From Burkholderia sp. L27(2015) (lineage in GTDB: Bacteria > Pseudomonadota > Gammaproteobacteria > Burkholderiales > Burkholderiaceae): DNA of 56,680 nt. Each line of letters opens with the position of its first letter. Position 1 is the first letter of the stretch. The position numbers were made by a program, and so were the translations under genes. The notes beneath the pieces are model-generated. The model was not told the DNA's origin and did not search any database. It worked only from the letters and a program-made list of their open reading frames with translations. Positions 27,788 to 37,270 of this stretch are shown in pieces. The stretch is from the NCBI RefSeq assembly GCF_009765705.1, contig NZ_LMUX01000012.1, forward strand, positions 1-56,680, in the 5' to 3' direction.

Positions 27788-28603
27788 ATGAAAAAAACGA
27801 AAACGACCCTTACGAGAATGACACGCCATTGCGGCTCGCTTGCCGCGTTGAGTATGTTGAGTGCGCTGTGCAGTCCCGCGGTGCAGGCGCAGACGCCGCC
27901 TCATTCGCGCCTCGACGACATCATCAGCCGCGGCACGCTGCGCGCCTGCACGACCGGCGATTACAAACCTTATTCGTTCCTGCGCAGCGACGGCGGCTTC
28001 GAAGGCATCGACATCGACCTGACTGAAGCACTCGCCAAATCGCTCAATGTGAAGGTCGAATACGTCAAAACCACGTGGTCCAACCTGATGAACGATTTTG
28101 TCGCCAAGTGCGATATCGCTGTGGGCGGCGTGTCGCCTACGCTCGAGCGTCAAAAGCGCGCGTTCTTCACGCAGCCTTATATGGTCGACGGCAAGACGCC
28201 CATCGTGCGCTGCGCAGACGCGAGCCGATACACGACGGTGGCGGCGATCGACCAGCCCGGCGTGCGCGTGATCGTGAACCCGGGCGGCACCAACGAAAAA
28301 TTCGCCAAGCAGTATTTCAGCCACGCCAGTGTGACCGTGTATCCGGATAACGTCACGATTTTCAAGCAGATCGCCGAAGGCAAAGCCGACGTGATGGTCA
28401 CCGATGCGTCGGAAACCCTGCTGCAGCAGAAACTCAATCCGGGCCTGTGCTCGGTGCATCCGGATCAGCCTTTCCAGTACGGCGAAAAGGCGTATCTGCT
28501 GCCGCAAGGCGACGTGGTATTCCAGGAGTACGTCGACCAGTGGTTGCATCTGGCGCGCGCCACGGGCGATTACCAGAAAGTGTTCGATAAATGGCTTAAA
28601 TGA
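27788..28603 (+). CDS. pheC: Periplasmic solute-binding fold protein, probable cyclohexadienyl dehydratase (PheC-like)
   Basis: I use the ATG at 27788 because AGGAGA precedes it by 6 nt. The 271-residue product has a signal peptide ending AVQAQ and the type II solute-binding fold. The sequence runs close to Pseudomonas PheC: LRACTTGDYKPYSF (51-64), GIDIDLTEALAKSL (73-86), VKTTWSNLMNDF and VIVNPGGTNEKFAK (161-174). Glu170 in NPGGTNE corresponds to the glutamate implicated in catalysis in PheC. Such enzymes convert prephenate or arogenate to phenylpyruvate or phenylalanine in the periplasm. An amino-acid binding function, as in the ancestral fold, is the alternative. Confidence 0.75.
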   Translation: MKKTKTTLTRMTRHCGSLAALSMLSALCSPAVQAQTPPHSRLDDIISRGTLRACTTGDYKPYSFLRSDGGFEGIDIDLTEALAKSLNVKVEYVKTTWSNLMNDFVAKCDIAVGGVSPTLERQKRAFFTQPYMVDGKTPIVRCADASRYTTVAAIDQPGVRVIVNPGGTNEKFAKQYFSHASVTVYPDNVTIFKQIAEGKADVMVTDASETLLQQKLNPGLCSVHPDQPFQYGEKAYLLPQGDVVFQEYVDQWLHLARATGDYQKVFDKWLK

Positions 28604-28674
28604 GATGGCTTAAACGAGGTGGCGTAAACGAGGTGGCGTAAATGAAGCGACTCAAATAAGGTGGCTCAAGTGAG
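28591..28674 (+). repeat. 14-bp degenerate tandem repeat (six units) over the pheC stop
   Basis: Six consecutive 14-mers begin inside the last codons of the gene: ATGGCTTAAATGAG, ATGGCTTAAACGAG, GTGGCGTAAACGAG, GTGGCGTAAATGAA, GCGACTCAAATAAG and GTGGCTCAAGTGAG. The first carries the real stop codon, so the array looks like duplication of the gene's own 3' end. Confidence 0.75.
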
Positions 28675-28687
28675 GTCTTGAGCCACC
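28660..28687 (+). other. Perfect 11-bp stem-loop at the end of the pheC repeats
   Basis: GGTGGCTCAAG and CTTGAGCCACC pair perfectly around a TGAGGT loop, using the last repeat unit as the left arm. No U-run follows, so it may be a 3'-end stabiliser or Rho-related structure rather than an intrinsic terminator. It lies between two convergent genes. Confidence 0.55.
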
Positions 28688-28748
28688 GCGTGCGGCGGCG
28701 CTTGGGGTCCAGGGCGCGTCGGCATGCTCGACTTGACCGGGCAACCGG

Positions 28749-29684
28749 TCAGGCTTTCAGGATTTTCTTGAAAGCCTGCGCCGCTTGTAGCATCCAGGCG
28801 CGCGCCGCCGGGGATTCGGCCTGCAGCCGCGCGAAGCCGTGAGTCATATCGTGAGCGTCGATCAACTCGACCTGCCCGCCGTGCTGATCCAGATAGCGTG
28901 CGTAGTCGCGGCCTTCGTCGTGCAGCGGGTCGTTACCGGCCAGCACCACCACCGCGTCGGCCGGCTGACGGACAGGGGCCGCGGCCATCGGGTTCACGCA
29001 GGTATCTTCGGGTGAAGGCGTCTGCCCCAGAAATGCCTGCCAGAAGTAAGCCATGTCCGACGGCGTCAATCCGGGCCCACTGCTCACGCGTGTATAGCTC
29101 TCGGTCGCCATGTCGGGGCTGACCACGGGATAGATCAGCAACTGGGCGTTGACCAGCCCGGGCACCTTGGTGTTGGCCTGGCGCGCAGCCACCGTCGCCA
29201 AATGAGCGCCCGCGCTATCGCCGCCCACGCTTAGCGTATTGAGCGTGAAGCCCAGTCGGGCGCGATGCTCGGCTAACCACATCACGGCATCGATCGCGTC
29301 ATCGGTGGGTGCCGGATAGGGAAATTCCGGCGCCAATCGGTAGTCGACACTACACACCGCCATACCCGTATCAACGGCGAGCCGGGCGATCGCGTTGTCA
29401 TGCGTGTCGAGATCGCCGACCACCCAGCCACCGCCATGGAAGAAGACCATCAACGGCAGACGCCCGGTGGCATCGGTCGGCTGGTACATACGCGCACGCA
29501 AGGTGCGCCCGGCCAACGGCAGCTCCAGTTCCCGCACCGCCAACCCGGCGGGACGCGGCGGCGCGTAACGCGCCGCTATCTCGCTGAAGCGCGCGCGACG
29601 AGACGCCGCGTCTGACGACGTCAGCGGCGGGAAATCGTCAGCGAGTTTTGCGTAGTACTTCAACAAGTCCTGATCAATCGCCAT
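28749..29684 (-). CDS. Alpha/beta hydrolase (hormone-sensitive lipase family esterase)
   Basis: At 311 residues it shows the family's oxyanion motif FFHGGGWVVGD (81-91) and the nucleophile elbow GGDSAGAHLA (154-163, Ser157). The catalytic Asp is likely in LAGNDPLHDEG and the His in DMTHGFA. Members hydrolyse short acyl esters. AAGGA precedes the ATG by about 9 nt. There is no signal peptide. It may be cotranscribed with the CoA-binding protein and acyl-CoA synthetase genes upstream on the same strand. Confidence 0.9.
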   Translation of the reverse strand: MAIDQDLLKYYAKLADDFPPLTSSDAASRRARFSEIAARYAPPRPAGLAVRELELPLAGRTLRARMYQPTDATGRLPLMVFFHGGGWVVGDLDTHDNAIARLAVDTGMAVCSVDYRLAPEFPYPAPTDDAIDAVMWLAEHRARLGFTLNTLSVGGDSAGAHLATVAARQANTKVPGLVNAQLLIYPVVSPDMATESYTRVSSGPGLTPSDMAYFWQAFLGQTPSPEDTCVNPMAAAPVRQPADAVVVLAGNDPLHDEGRDYARYLDQHGGQVELIDAHDMTHGFARLQAESPAARAWMLQAAQAFKKILKA

Positions 29685-29775
29685 CTCTATCTATCCTTCA
29701 CTATTTCGTATCGGTCCGAGTATAGCTTTAGCATGAATACACGCCGCTTGCAGCGCGGTTTAGCGCCGCGAGATC

Positions 29776-30225
29776 CTACACCGACATGAGGCGCGCGTGA
29801 TCAATTTTCACGCAACGATCCATCACGACATCAAGGCCGGCGGCCCTGGCACGCTGCGCCGCCTGCACGTCGACCACGCCCTGCTGCAGCCACAGCGAGC
29901 GCGCCCCGCAGGCGAGCACCTCGTCGATCAGAGCCGCCACCTCTTCCGAACGGCGAAACACATCGACCATGCCGATCGCGCTGCCTTGCGCCGCCAGCGC
30001 CGCGGCGGCATCGCCCAAACTGGCGTAGCAGGTCTCGCCGAGTATGCCCTCGGGCCGCCCCGCATAAGTGGGGTTGACCGGCACGATCCGGTAGCCATGC
30101 GCCTGCATATAGGCCGCCACGCTGTGGCTGGGCCGGCTTGCCTGCGCGGACAAGCCGACCACCGCAATCACTCGATCGCGTTCCAGCACGCGACGATATA
30201 GCGCATCGTTCGAGGTCGGTGTCAT
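29776..30225 (-). CDS. CoA-binding domain protein (YccU-like)
   Basis: This 149-residue protein consists of a single Rossmann-type CoA_binding domain, beginning RVIAVVGLSAQASRPSHSVAAYMQAHGY and containing RIVPVNPTYAG and SLWLQQGVV, as in the succinyl-CoA synthetase alpha N-domain. Small stand-alone members are widespread and of unsettled function, and may sense CoA or bind acyl-CoA. GAGGA precedes the ATG. The gene lies 30 nt downstream of the acyl-CoA synthetase gene, which supports a link to CoA metabolism. Confidence 0.88.
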   Translation of the reverse strand: MTPTSNDALYRRVLERDRVIAVVGLSAQASRPSHSVAAYMQAHGYRIVPVNPTYAGRPEGILGETCYASLGDAAAALAAQGSAIGMVDVFRRSEEVAALIDEVLACGARSLWLQQGVVDVQAAQRARAAGLDVVMDRCVKIDHARLMSV

Positions 30226-30255
30226 CGTTTCATCCTCATCGCTATCCCACGTGCA

Positions 30256-31998
30256 TCAAGCGGTTCTGGTCGGCTCGATTTTGAGCTCCGCGATCATCGC
30301 GTCGCGCATCACGAACTTCTGCACCTTACCGGTCACCGTCATCGGCAGTTCGTCTACAAAGCGCACATAGCGCGGAACCTTGTAGTGCGCGATCTGCCCT
30401 TCGCAAAATTTGCGGATCTCGTTTTCGCTGGCGTGCTCGCCATGCTTGAGTATCACCCACGCGCACACCTCTTCGCCGTACTTCGGGTCCGGCACGCCGA
30501 ACACCTGTACCGACTGGATCTTGGGATGGCGGAACAGGAATTCCTCGATCTCGCGCGGATAGACGTTCTCGCCGCCGCGAATCAGCATGTCTTTGACGCG
30601 GCCGACGATATTGCAATACCCCTCTTCATCGAGCGTCGCCATATCGCCGGTATGCATCCAGCCGTCGACGATCGCGCCGCGCGTTTGCGCTTCATCATCC
30701 CAATAGCTTTTCATCACGGAGTAGCCGCGCGTACACAGCTCGCCCTTCTCGCCCACCGGTACGACCTGATCCAGCGCATCGACGATCTTCACTTCGAGGT
30801 GCGGCTGAATCCGGCCCACCGTCGTCACACGCTTTTCCAACGGATCGGTCGTCGAGCTCTGGAACGACACGGGGCTCGTTTCGGTCATGCCGTAGGCGAT
30901 CGTCACCTCCGCCATATGCATCTGCGACACGACGCGCTTCATGGTTTCGATCGGGCACGGGGAACCGGCCATAATGCCGGTGCGCAGCGAAGACAAATCG
31001 TATTGCGCAAAATCCGCGTGATCGAGCTGCGCGATGAACATCGTGGGTACGCCGTGCAGCGCGGTGCAACGCTCATCGGCCACAGCGCGCAGCGTTGCTG
31101 CCGGATCGAACGCTTCGCCCGGAAACACCATCGCAGCACCCGTCGACACGCTGGCGAGCACCGCCAGCACCATGCCGAAACAGTGGTAAAGCGGGACAGG
31201 AATGCATAGCGAATCGTGTTCGGAAAATCGCATCGCGCGAGCGATAAAGCGCGCGTTATTGACGATGTTGTGATGCGTGAGCGTGGCGCCCTTGGGTTGC
31301 CCCGTGGTGCCGCTCGTGAACTGGATGTTGATCGGCTCGTGGCAATCCAGCGCGTCGCCGATCGCCTGCAAACGTTCACGTTTCACGCACCGCTCGCCGG
31401 CCGCGACCACCGCGCGATAACTGAGCATGCCTGGCGTTTCATGTTCGCCCAGGCGCAGCACCATCTGCAACGAAGGCAGGCGCTGCGATTTCAGGGCGCC
31501 AGGTTGAGCGGTGGCCAATTCCGGCGCCAGTTCCTGCAGCATCTCCAGATAACGCGACGTCTTGAATTCCTGAGCGGCAATCAGCGCGCGGCAACCGACC
31601 TTGTTCAGCGCATATTCGAGTTCGGCCAGCCGATAGGCGGGGTTGATATTGACCAGCACCAAGCCGAGCCGCGCGGTGGCGAACTGCGTAACCAGCCATT
31701 CGACACGATTGGGCGACCAGATGCCGACCCGGTCGCCTTTGACCAAACCGAGCTGGTCGAGCCCCGCGGCCAGCGCATCGACCTGAGCCTCGAACTCGCG
31801 CCACGACCAACGCACACTCTGTTCACGAAACACCACCGCGGGACGATCCGGCCATCTGCCCACGGTATCGGCCAGTAGTTGCGAGACGGTCTGGTTGGAT
31901 AGCGGTATGTCGGTCGTGCCACGTACGTATGAGAGATTATCGCGGGGCTCAATCAGCGCTTCGCCGACTGCCGCCGCGGTCGGATCCTGTTGCGTCAT
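30256..31998 (-). CDS. AMP-dependent acyl-CoA synthetase
   Basis: This 580-residue ligase activates a carboxylic acid with ATP and CoA. The ANL motifs are complete: [18 protein letters not shown] (phosphate loop), AYGMTETSP (A5), a [15 protein letters not shown] segment, [33 protein letters not shown] (hinge) and the catalytic Lys in TVTGKVQKF near the C-terminus. Sequence and length fit the FadD-like medium/long-chain branch, although the substrate is not determined. GGAGA precedes the ATG. Its start is divergent from the DUF6600-like gene across a 252-bp region. Confidence 0.92.
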   Translation of the reverse strand: MTQQDPTAAAVGEALIEPRDNLSYVRGTTDIPLSNQTVSQLLADTVGRWPDRPAVVFREQSVRWSWREFEAQVDALAAGLDQLGLVKGDRVGIWSPNRVEWLVTQFATARLGLVLVNINPAYRLAELEYALNKVGCRALIAAQEFKTSRYLEMLQELAPELATAQPGALKSQRLPSLQMVLRLGEHETPGMLSYRAVVAAGERCVKRERLQAIGDALDCHEPINIQFTSGTTGQPKGATLTHHNIVNNARFIARAMRFSEHDSLCIPVPLYHCFGMVLAVLASVSTGAAMVFPGEAFDPAATLRAVADERCTALHGVPTMFIAQLDHADFAQYDLSSLRTGIMAGSPCPIETMKRVVSQMHMAEVTIAYGMTETSPVSFQSSTTDPLEKRVTTVGRIQPHLEVKIVDALDQVVPVGEKGELCTRGYSVMKSYWDDEAQTRGAIVDGWMHTGDMATLDEEGYCNIVGRVKDMLIRGGENVYPREIEEFLFRHPKIQSVQVFGVPDPKYGEEVCAWVILKHGEHASENEIRKFCEGQIAHYKVPRYVRFVDELPMTVTGKVQKFVMRDAMIAELKIEPTRTA

Positions 31999-32250
31999 CG
32001 CTATCTCCGGTTCTGATGTTTTCTAGTCCGTCGATTGTGCCACTTCCGGGCACCCCGGCGCGATCCGTTCGAACCCGCCTTTCCGTCATTTCGTATTGGT
32101 CGCTTTAGGCCTGTTTTAGGCCTGCCTGGACATAGTTGCTTACAAAGCAAACACTTTAGTCATCCATTTGGTGTGCGAGGTCGCTAAAGTGCAGCCATCG
32201 GATACTTATTTATAGGCGCGTAAGCGGCGCCCTCGCAAGGAAACATCGCT

Positions 32251-34452
32251 ATGCCATTCACTCTTAGCTGGCGCGCCGGGCGCGCATTCGGGCTCACTGC
32301 CGGGCTCACCGTCGGGCTTACCGTATTACTCGGCGCAGCATTACCCACCGCGCGCGCACAAGATGCGCAAACCACCCCGGATGCCGATCCGCCAAGCCGC
32401 GTCGCGCAGCTCAACTACATCGACGGGCCGGTCACGTTCGAGCCGGCGGGCTCCGCCGACTGGGCCTATGCGCCGCTGAACCGACCGCTCACCACGGGCG
32501 ACCAGGTGTGGGTGGATGCCAATGGCCGCTCGGAATTGCACATCGGTTCCACCGCTTTGCGCCTCGGTGCGCAAACCAGTCTGCAGTTCGTCGAACTCAG
32601 CGATACGCTGGCCCAGATGAAGCTGACACAGGGCACGTTCGATCTGCGCGTGCGCGCTGTTGCGCCCGGCACCGTCTATGAAATCGATACGCCCAATCTG
32701 GCGCTGCAAATTGCCGCGCCGGGCCTGTATCGGGTCGATGTCGCCCCCGACGGCAGCACGTCGACGGTGACCGTACGCGTAGGCGCGGCTACCGCCTACG
32801 GCAGCGACGGGTCGCTCGCGCTGCAAGCCGGTCAGCAAGTTAGTTTCAGCGGCTCGAATCTGCAGGAAACGCAGGCCGGCGCGGCGCCGGCACTGGACAG
32901 TTTCGACCAGTGGGTCGCGGGCCGCGATCAGGCGGAAGACAATGCGGTATCGGCACGCTACGTCTCGCGCGAAATCCCCGGTTATGAAGACCTCGATGCC
33001 AATGGCTCCTGGAGCAACGACCCGACATACGGCGAAATCTGGGTGCCGCACGTGGCGCAATCGGGTAACTGGGCGCCATACCAACAAGGGCAATGGTCCT
33101 GGATCGCGCCGTGGGGTTGGACCTGGCAGGATGACGCAGCGTGGGGCTTTGCGCCGTTTCACTATGGTCGCTGGGCGCATGTCGGCCGCTCATGGGCATG
33201 GGTGCCCGGCCCCAGGGTAGCTGCGCGCCAACCCGTGTACTCACCGGCGCTCGTCGCTTTTGTGGGCGGCGGTGGCAACAACTGGAACGTCAACCTGGCG
33301 GTCGGCGGCGCTGCTGCTGCCGGCATCGCATGGTTTGCGCTCGCGCCCGGCGAGGCGTGGCGACCGGCGTATCAGGCCAGCCCGTCCTATTACAACCGGC
33401 TCAATGTGGGCAACGTGCGAGTGACGAACCTCACCACGATCAATAACACCGCCATCAATAACGGGTCTATCAACCGTCGCATACCAGGCGCGGTCACCGC
33501 GGTACCTGCCAGCGCCTTCGTGCAGGGCCGGCAGGTCGCCTCGATTGCGCAACGATTGCGTCCCGAGCAACTGGCTCATTTGAGCGTACTCAATGGTGCG
33601 CCGCCAGTGGCACCCGTGCGCGCCAGCTTCATGCCGAATGCCCGGATTGCTCATGAACAGCCGCCGCAGCTTGCGCAAGCGCGTCAGGTGGTAGCGACTC
33701 GCGCCCCGGTTGTGCCGCCGGCCCTGCGCGACACGCTGGCGCAGCGCAATGCACAGGTTCCCGGTGGTGGTGTTCCCGGTGCAGGCGAACCGGTGATACG
33801 CAATGAGGCGGCGCCGGCTGAGGTCCGCGCGGTGCCGGCAGATGGCGGGAACCGCGGCATCGCTTCGGTCGAGGGAAATTCAGGCCTGGGCCGCTTTCAG
33901 GTGGTACAGGCAGTGAAACGTCCGATCGCGCGCCAGATGGCTACGCCGCAAGCGCGTGTTCCGAGCCCGCCGACGCAACGTTCGGCAGGTTTGGATGAGG
34001 TACACGCCCAAGGGGTGCCGCCGCACATGCCGGGTGATGGAGCGCCGCAATTCAATACGCCTCGCGCCCAAATGCCGGGGCCGACTGCGCTGCGCGATCA
34101 AGCATCACGACCGCAATCCGCCCAAGTTGAAACGCCACGTCAGCAAGCCGCTCAAGTAACGTTATCGCGCCCGCCGGCCATGCACCCTGAGGCGCCACGG
34201 TACGCGGCCCCCGCGCAGCATACGGAGCCGCCCTATCACCCGCCTGCGCCGCGCACGGTCAATGCGCCTGTGATGCAGCGACTGGAGCCGCGAGCGCAAC
34301 CCCAGCAGCCCCAACGCAACGAGGCTCCTCGCGAAGCCCCGCGCACGCAGCAGGCACCGCACGCAGCCGCGCCGGAAAATCGTGCACGCGCCGAGCCTCG
34401 TTCCGACGCGAATCGCCAGGAAGGACGCTCGCATGAAGACCGTCACGGTTGA
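32251..34452 (+). CDS. Secreted FecR/DUF6600-like protein with a disordered tail
   Basis: This 733-residue protein has a signal peptide ending TARAQ (about residue 36). Residues about 50-190 form a beta-rich FecR-like domain (VDANGRSELHIGSTALRL, GTFDLRVRAVAPGTVYEIDTP). Residues about 250-330 are Trp-rich (APYQQGQWSWIAPWGW, WGFAPFHYGRWAHVG), the hallmark of DUF6600. The last 250 residues are rich in Pro, Gln, Ala and Arg and predicted disordered. AAGGAA lies 10 nt before the ATG. It is probably cell-envelope associated; the molecular role is unknown. The GLTAGLTVGLTV signal segment is encoded by 12-bp repeats. Confidence 0.8.
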   Translation: MPFTLSWRAGRAFGLTAGLTVGLTVLLGAALPTARAQDAQTTPDADPPSRVAQLNYIDGPVTFEPAGSADWAYAPLNRPLTTGDQVWVDANGRSELHIGSTALRLGAQTSLQFVELSDTLAQMKLTQGTFDLRVRAVAPGTVYEIDTPNLALQIAAPGLYRVDVAPDGSTSTVTVRVGAATAYGSDGSLALQAGQQVSFSGSNLQETQAGAAPALDSFDQWVAGRDQAEDNAVSARYVSREIPGYEDLDANGSWSNDPTYGEIWVPHVAQSGNWAPYQQGQWSWIAPWGWTWQDDAAWGFAPFHYGRWAHVGRSWAWVPGPRVAARQPVYSPALVAFVGGGGNNWNVNLAVGGAAAAGIAWFALAPGEAWRPAYQASPSYYNRLNVGNVRVTNLTTINNTAINNGSINRRIPGAVTAVPASAFVQGRQVASIAQRLRPEQLAHLSVLNGAPPVAPVRASFMPNARIAHEQPPQLAQARQVVATRAPVVPPALRDTLAQRNAQVPGGGVPGAGEPVIRNEAAPAEVRAVPADGGNRGIASVEGNSGLGRFQVVQAVKRPIARQMATPQARVPSPPTQRSAGLDEVHAQGVPPHMPGDGAPQFNTPRAQMPGPTALRDQASRPQSAQVETPRQQAAQVTLSRPPAMHPEAPRYAAPAQHTEPPYHPPAPRTVNAPVMQRLEPRAQPQQPQRNEAPREAPRTQQAPHAAAPENRARAEPRSDANRQEGRSHEDRHG
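32278..32325 (+). repeat. 12-bp tandem repeats encoding the signal peptide
   Basis: GGGCGCGCATTC, GGGCTCACTGCC, GGGCTCACCGTC and GGGCTTACCGTA follow in frame and encode GRAF-GLTA-GLTV-GLTV. They lengthen the hydrophobic core of the signal peptide without shifting the frame. Confidence 0.6.
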
Positions 34453-34583
34453 CGGGGCCGCACCAAGCGCGGATTTTGCCGCTGAGCTAGACTGATTGAC
34501 GCACTGTGCGTGCCCTATGCGTCGATACGCAGCGGCGACCCATGCGAGATCCACTCCTTACACTCTTAGGCGAAAGCGAAATC

Positions 34584-35192
34584 ATGAAAATACAAGCAAA
34601 ATTGTTGATGCTGGCCGCTTCGGCTGCGCTGTTTAGCAGCCAGGCGTTTGCCCAGACTCCCGCTCCGGTGCGCATCCGCGGCGAGATCGTCTCGGTGGAT
34701 GCAACGACGTTGACGGTGCATCGTCGCAGCGGCGATACGGTCAAGATCGCGATCAAACCGGATCAGGCCGTCGGCGCGTTGAAAAGCATGAAGCTCGCCG
34801 ATATCAAGCAAGGTTCGTTTATCGGCACCGCGAGCAAGCCGGGCCCCGACGGCAAGCAGGTTGCTGTCGAAGTGCTGGTGTTTCCGGAATCGGCGCGTGG
34901 AACCGGCGAAGGCAACTACGCGTGGGACTTGCTGCCCGGCAGCATGATGACCAACGCCAACGTCGATACCGTGATGCAGGGCGTCAACGGTCGCGAGCTG
35001 AAGCTGTCGTATAAGGGCGGCACCAACCAAGTGACGGTTCCGGAAAACGTGCCGGTCGTCACACCGGTGCCGGCTTCGCGCGCCGATTTGATCCCCGGTA
35101 AGAAGGTGTTCGTGGTCGCGACCGGCGCTGCGGATAGCCTTAGCGCCGCACGTATCTTTGTCGAGAAGGATGGCGTCGCGCCGCCGATGTAA
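34584..35192 (+). CDS. Periplasmic DUF5666-like protein
   Basis: The ATG at 34584 starts a good signal peptide (MKIQAKLLMLAASAALF, cleavage after AFA); the product is 202 residues. The mature part contains an OB-like module, VRIRGEIVSVDATTLTVHRR, and later KKVFVVATG, resembling DUF5666 or soluble metal-transporter-associated domains. It follows the DUF6600-like gene by 131 nt on the same strand and ends in a strong terminator, so the two may be an operon. No enzymatic motif is visible. Confidence 0.75.
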   Translation: MKIQAKLLMLAASAALFSSQAFAQTPAPVRIRGEIVSVDATTLTVHRRSGDTVKIAIKPDQAVGALKSMKLADIKQGSFIGTASKPGPDGKQVAVEVLVFPESARGTGEGNYAWDLLPGSMMTNANVDTVMQGVNGRELKLSYKGGTNQVTVPENVPVVTPVPASRADLIPGKKVFVVATGAADSLSAARIFVEKDGVAPPM

Positions 35193-35213
35193 TTGCTCTC
35201 GCAGTGTTTAAGG

Positions 35214-35247
35214 AGCCCCACATGCATGTCGATGTGGGGCTTTTTTT
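35214..35247 (+). terminator. Rho-independent terminator after the DUF5666-like gene
   Basis: AGCCCCACAT (35214-35223) pairs with ATGTGGGGCT (35232-35241), followed by a T-run. It lies 21 nt beyond the stop codon. Confidence 0.92.
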
Positions 35248-35291
35248 CGCTTGATTCCGCACGCAGAAAACGCGGCGATTCTTTTTCGCTC

Positions 35292-35312
35292 CAGCCTTCA
35301 GCCTTCAGCCTT
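35292..35312 (+). repeat. 7-bp tandem repeat (three units)
   Basis: CAGCCTT occurs three times head to tail, about 45 nt behind the terminator in the gap before the chemoreceptor gene. Confidence 0.6.
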
Positions 35313-35361
35313 CCGCCCGAAGTTGCCACTCTCGCACCGATCTCCGACGCAGCTCGATCCC

Positions 35362-35388
35362 TTCAGTTTCCCGCAGATTTGCCGTTAA
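35362..35388 (+). promoter_or_regulatory. Sigma-28 (FliA)-like promoter of the chemoreceptor gene
   Basis: TTCAGTTT (35362-35369), an exact 11-bp spacer and GCCGTTAA (35381-35388) match the consensus TAAAGTTT-N11-GCCGATAA at 6/8 and 7/8 positions. The predicted leader is about 110 nt. Chemoreceptor genes are standard members of the flagellar regulon. Confidence 0.55.
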
Positions 35389-35504
35389 CCGCGAGGACAG
35401 CGCCGCGTTTGAATCCAAACTGCGCGGCGCCTGACCGTAGCGCTACCCGCGCACGGATAGCTGGCCTCGTCACCCACTGACGGCTCGCATCTTAAAAGGA
35501 AGTC

Positions 35505-37073
35505 ATGCTGAAAAACCTGTCGATTCGCGCCTCCCTGAGCCTGACCATCGCCTTTTTCGGAGTTGTCCTGCTTATCGGCGCAGCCGCCGGATTGCTCTCG
35601 ATGCGCGCGGGTAACACGGCGCTGCAGTTGATGTACACGGTCGACACGCCTGCCGTTGCCGACCTCGAAGGTAGCGCAGGTCAATTGCTGCGCTTGCGCT
35701 TGGCGCTGGCGACCTACGCTTCGCTAGTCGAGCTGGGCGACCATGACGGCGCCGCGGCGGTGCTCAAGCGCTTCGACCAATATCAGCAGATCTCGAACGA
35801 TCGCCTGGCTCACTATCTGAGCCGCCCCAGCACCGATTCAGACGAACAGCGCCTGGCCACCAGCATGCAGGATGCGCGCGATGCCTTCCTGCACAGCGGC
35901 GTCGATCCGGCAGTCACGGCGCTGAGGGCCAATGACAAGGCAAGCTTCATGCAACTACAGGCGTACAAACTTCCACCGCTCTACAGCGCTTACGAAAAAT
36001 CGATGCTCGCGCTCGAGAAATTCCAAATGGATCGCGGCGCGCAACGTTATCAGGAGGCCGAGGACCGGTTCTATGCGGTTAGCGTGACCGTGTTCGTCGG
36101 CATGGGGCTGGCCCTATTGGGTGCGTGGCTTGGCCGCGTGGCACTGGTGCGTGCGATCGTATATCCGGTGGATGCTGCGATCGTGCAATTCCAACGTATC
36201 GCAAATGGCGACCTCACGGGCCGTGTTCTCGCGGGCGGTGATAACGAAATGGGCAAACTCGCCGCGGCGCTGAAGAAAATGCAGGAATCGCTGATCGTTA
36301 CCGTGAGCGCGGTGCGCCGGGGCACCGAGTCGATCGACACCGGTGTAAGCGAAATCGCCTCGGGCAATATCAACTTGTCGCAACGTACCGAGGAACAGGC
36401 GGCATCGCTCGAACAAACGGCCGCGAGCATTGAGGAACTGACCTCGACCGTCAAACAAACCGCGCAGAACGCAGGCCAAGCCAGCACGCTCGCGCAAGGT
36501 GCTTCGGCGCTCGCGGCGCAAGGCGGAGACCTGGTGCAACAAGTGGTCGGCACGATGCAACACATCGTCGGCGATTCGCACAAGATCGCCGACATTGTCG
36601 GTGTGATCGAAGGCATCGCGTTCCAGACCAATATTCTGGCGCTCAACGCAGCGGTGGAGGCCGCACGCGCGGGCGAACAGGGGCGCGGCTTCGCGGTCGT
36701 CGCCAGCGAAGTGCGCTCGCTGGCGCAACGCAGCGCGAGCGCCGCAAAAGAGATCAAGGGCTTGATCGATGCTTCCACCGGCCGCGTCGAATCGGGCGCT
36801 CAACTGGTCGAGCGCTCAGGCGCGACCATGAAGGAGATCGTCGACGCGATCGCTCGGGTGAGCTCGATCATGGATGAAATCTCGGCGGCGGCGACCGAAC
36901 AGAGCACCGGTATCGATCAGGTCAATCTCGCGGTGGCTCAGATGGACGAAGTCACGCAGCAAAACGCCGCGCTCGTCGAACAAGCCGCGGCTGCCGCAAG
37001 CTCGCTGGAAGAGCAGGCGCGACGCCTATCGAGCGCGGTGGCGGTATTTCGGGTGGATACGCGCGACGCGTAA
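35505..37073 (+). CDS. Methyl-accepting chemotaxis protein (Tar-type)
   Basis: This 522-residue chemoreceptor has transmembrane helices at about 11-33 and 190-213 around a four-helix-bundle periplasmic ligand domain ([23 protein letters not shown] onward). A HAMP linker follows ([21 protein letters not shown]), then the signalling domain with its conserved hairpin tip ([22 protein letters not shown] and [17 protein letters not shown]). The C-terminus ends FRVDTRDA and lacks the NWETF tether for CheR/CheB. AAGGA precedes the ATG. The ligand is unknown. Confidence 0.93.
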   Translation: MLKNLSIRASLSLTIAFFGVVLLIGAAAGLLSMRAGNTALQLMYTVDTPAVADLEGSAGQLLRLRLALATYASLVELGDHDGAAAVLKRFDQYQQISNDRLAHYLSRPSTDSDEQRLATSMQDARDAFLHSGVDPAVTALRANDKASFMQLQAYKLPPLYSAYEKSMLALEKFQMDRGAQRYQEAEDRFYAVSVTVFVGMGLALLGAWLGRVALVRAIVYPVDAAIVQFQRIANGDLTGRVLAGGDNEMGKLAAALKKMQESLIVTVSAVRRGTESIDTGVSEIASGNINLSQRTEEQAASLEQTAASIEELTSTVKQTAQNAGQASTLAQGASALAAQGGDLVQQVVGTMQHIVGDSHKIADIVGVIEGIAFQTNILALNAAVEAARAGEQGRGFAVVASEVRSLAQRSASAAKEIKGLIDASTGRVESGAQLVERSGATMKEIVDAIARVSSIMDEISAAATEQSTGIDQVNLAVAQMDEVTQQNAALVEQAAAAASSLEEQARRLSSAVAVFRVDTRDA

Positions 37074-37109
37074 GCCGCCGATCGCGCGCGGATTCGATAG
37101 GCCCGGGTC

Positions 37110-37139
37110 CGCCTATCTCGGCCTACCCGGCCTACCCGG
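37110..37139 (+). repeat. 9-bp tandem repeat behind the chemoreceptor gene
   Basis: CGCCTATCT, CGGCCTACC and CGGCCTACC follow in tandem, then a truncated CGG, 36 nt after the stop codon. Confidence 0.5.
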
Positions 37140-37270
37140 GTCGAGCTATCCGCGTCGATCCATCCTTATGAGCCGTTTGAGCAAATCTTTGCAATTCCTG
37201 GAGATTAACGCCAGCTCTACACCGGCATACAGTGAAGCCATGCAGTTCGGATGCCTTTATTACGATGCCC

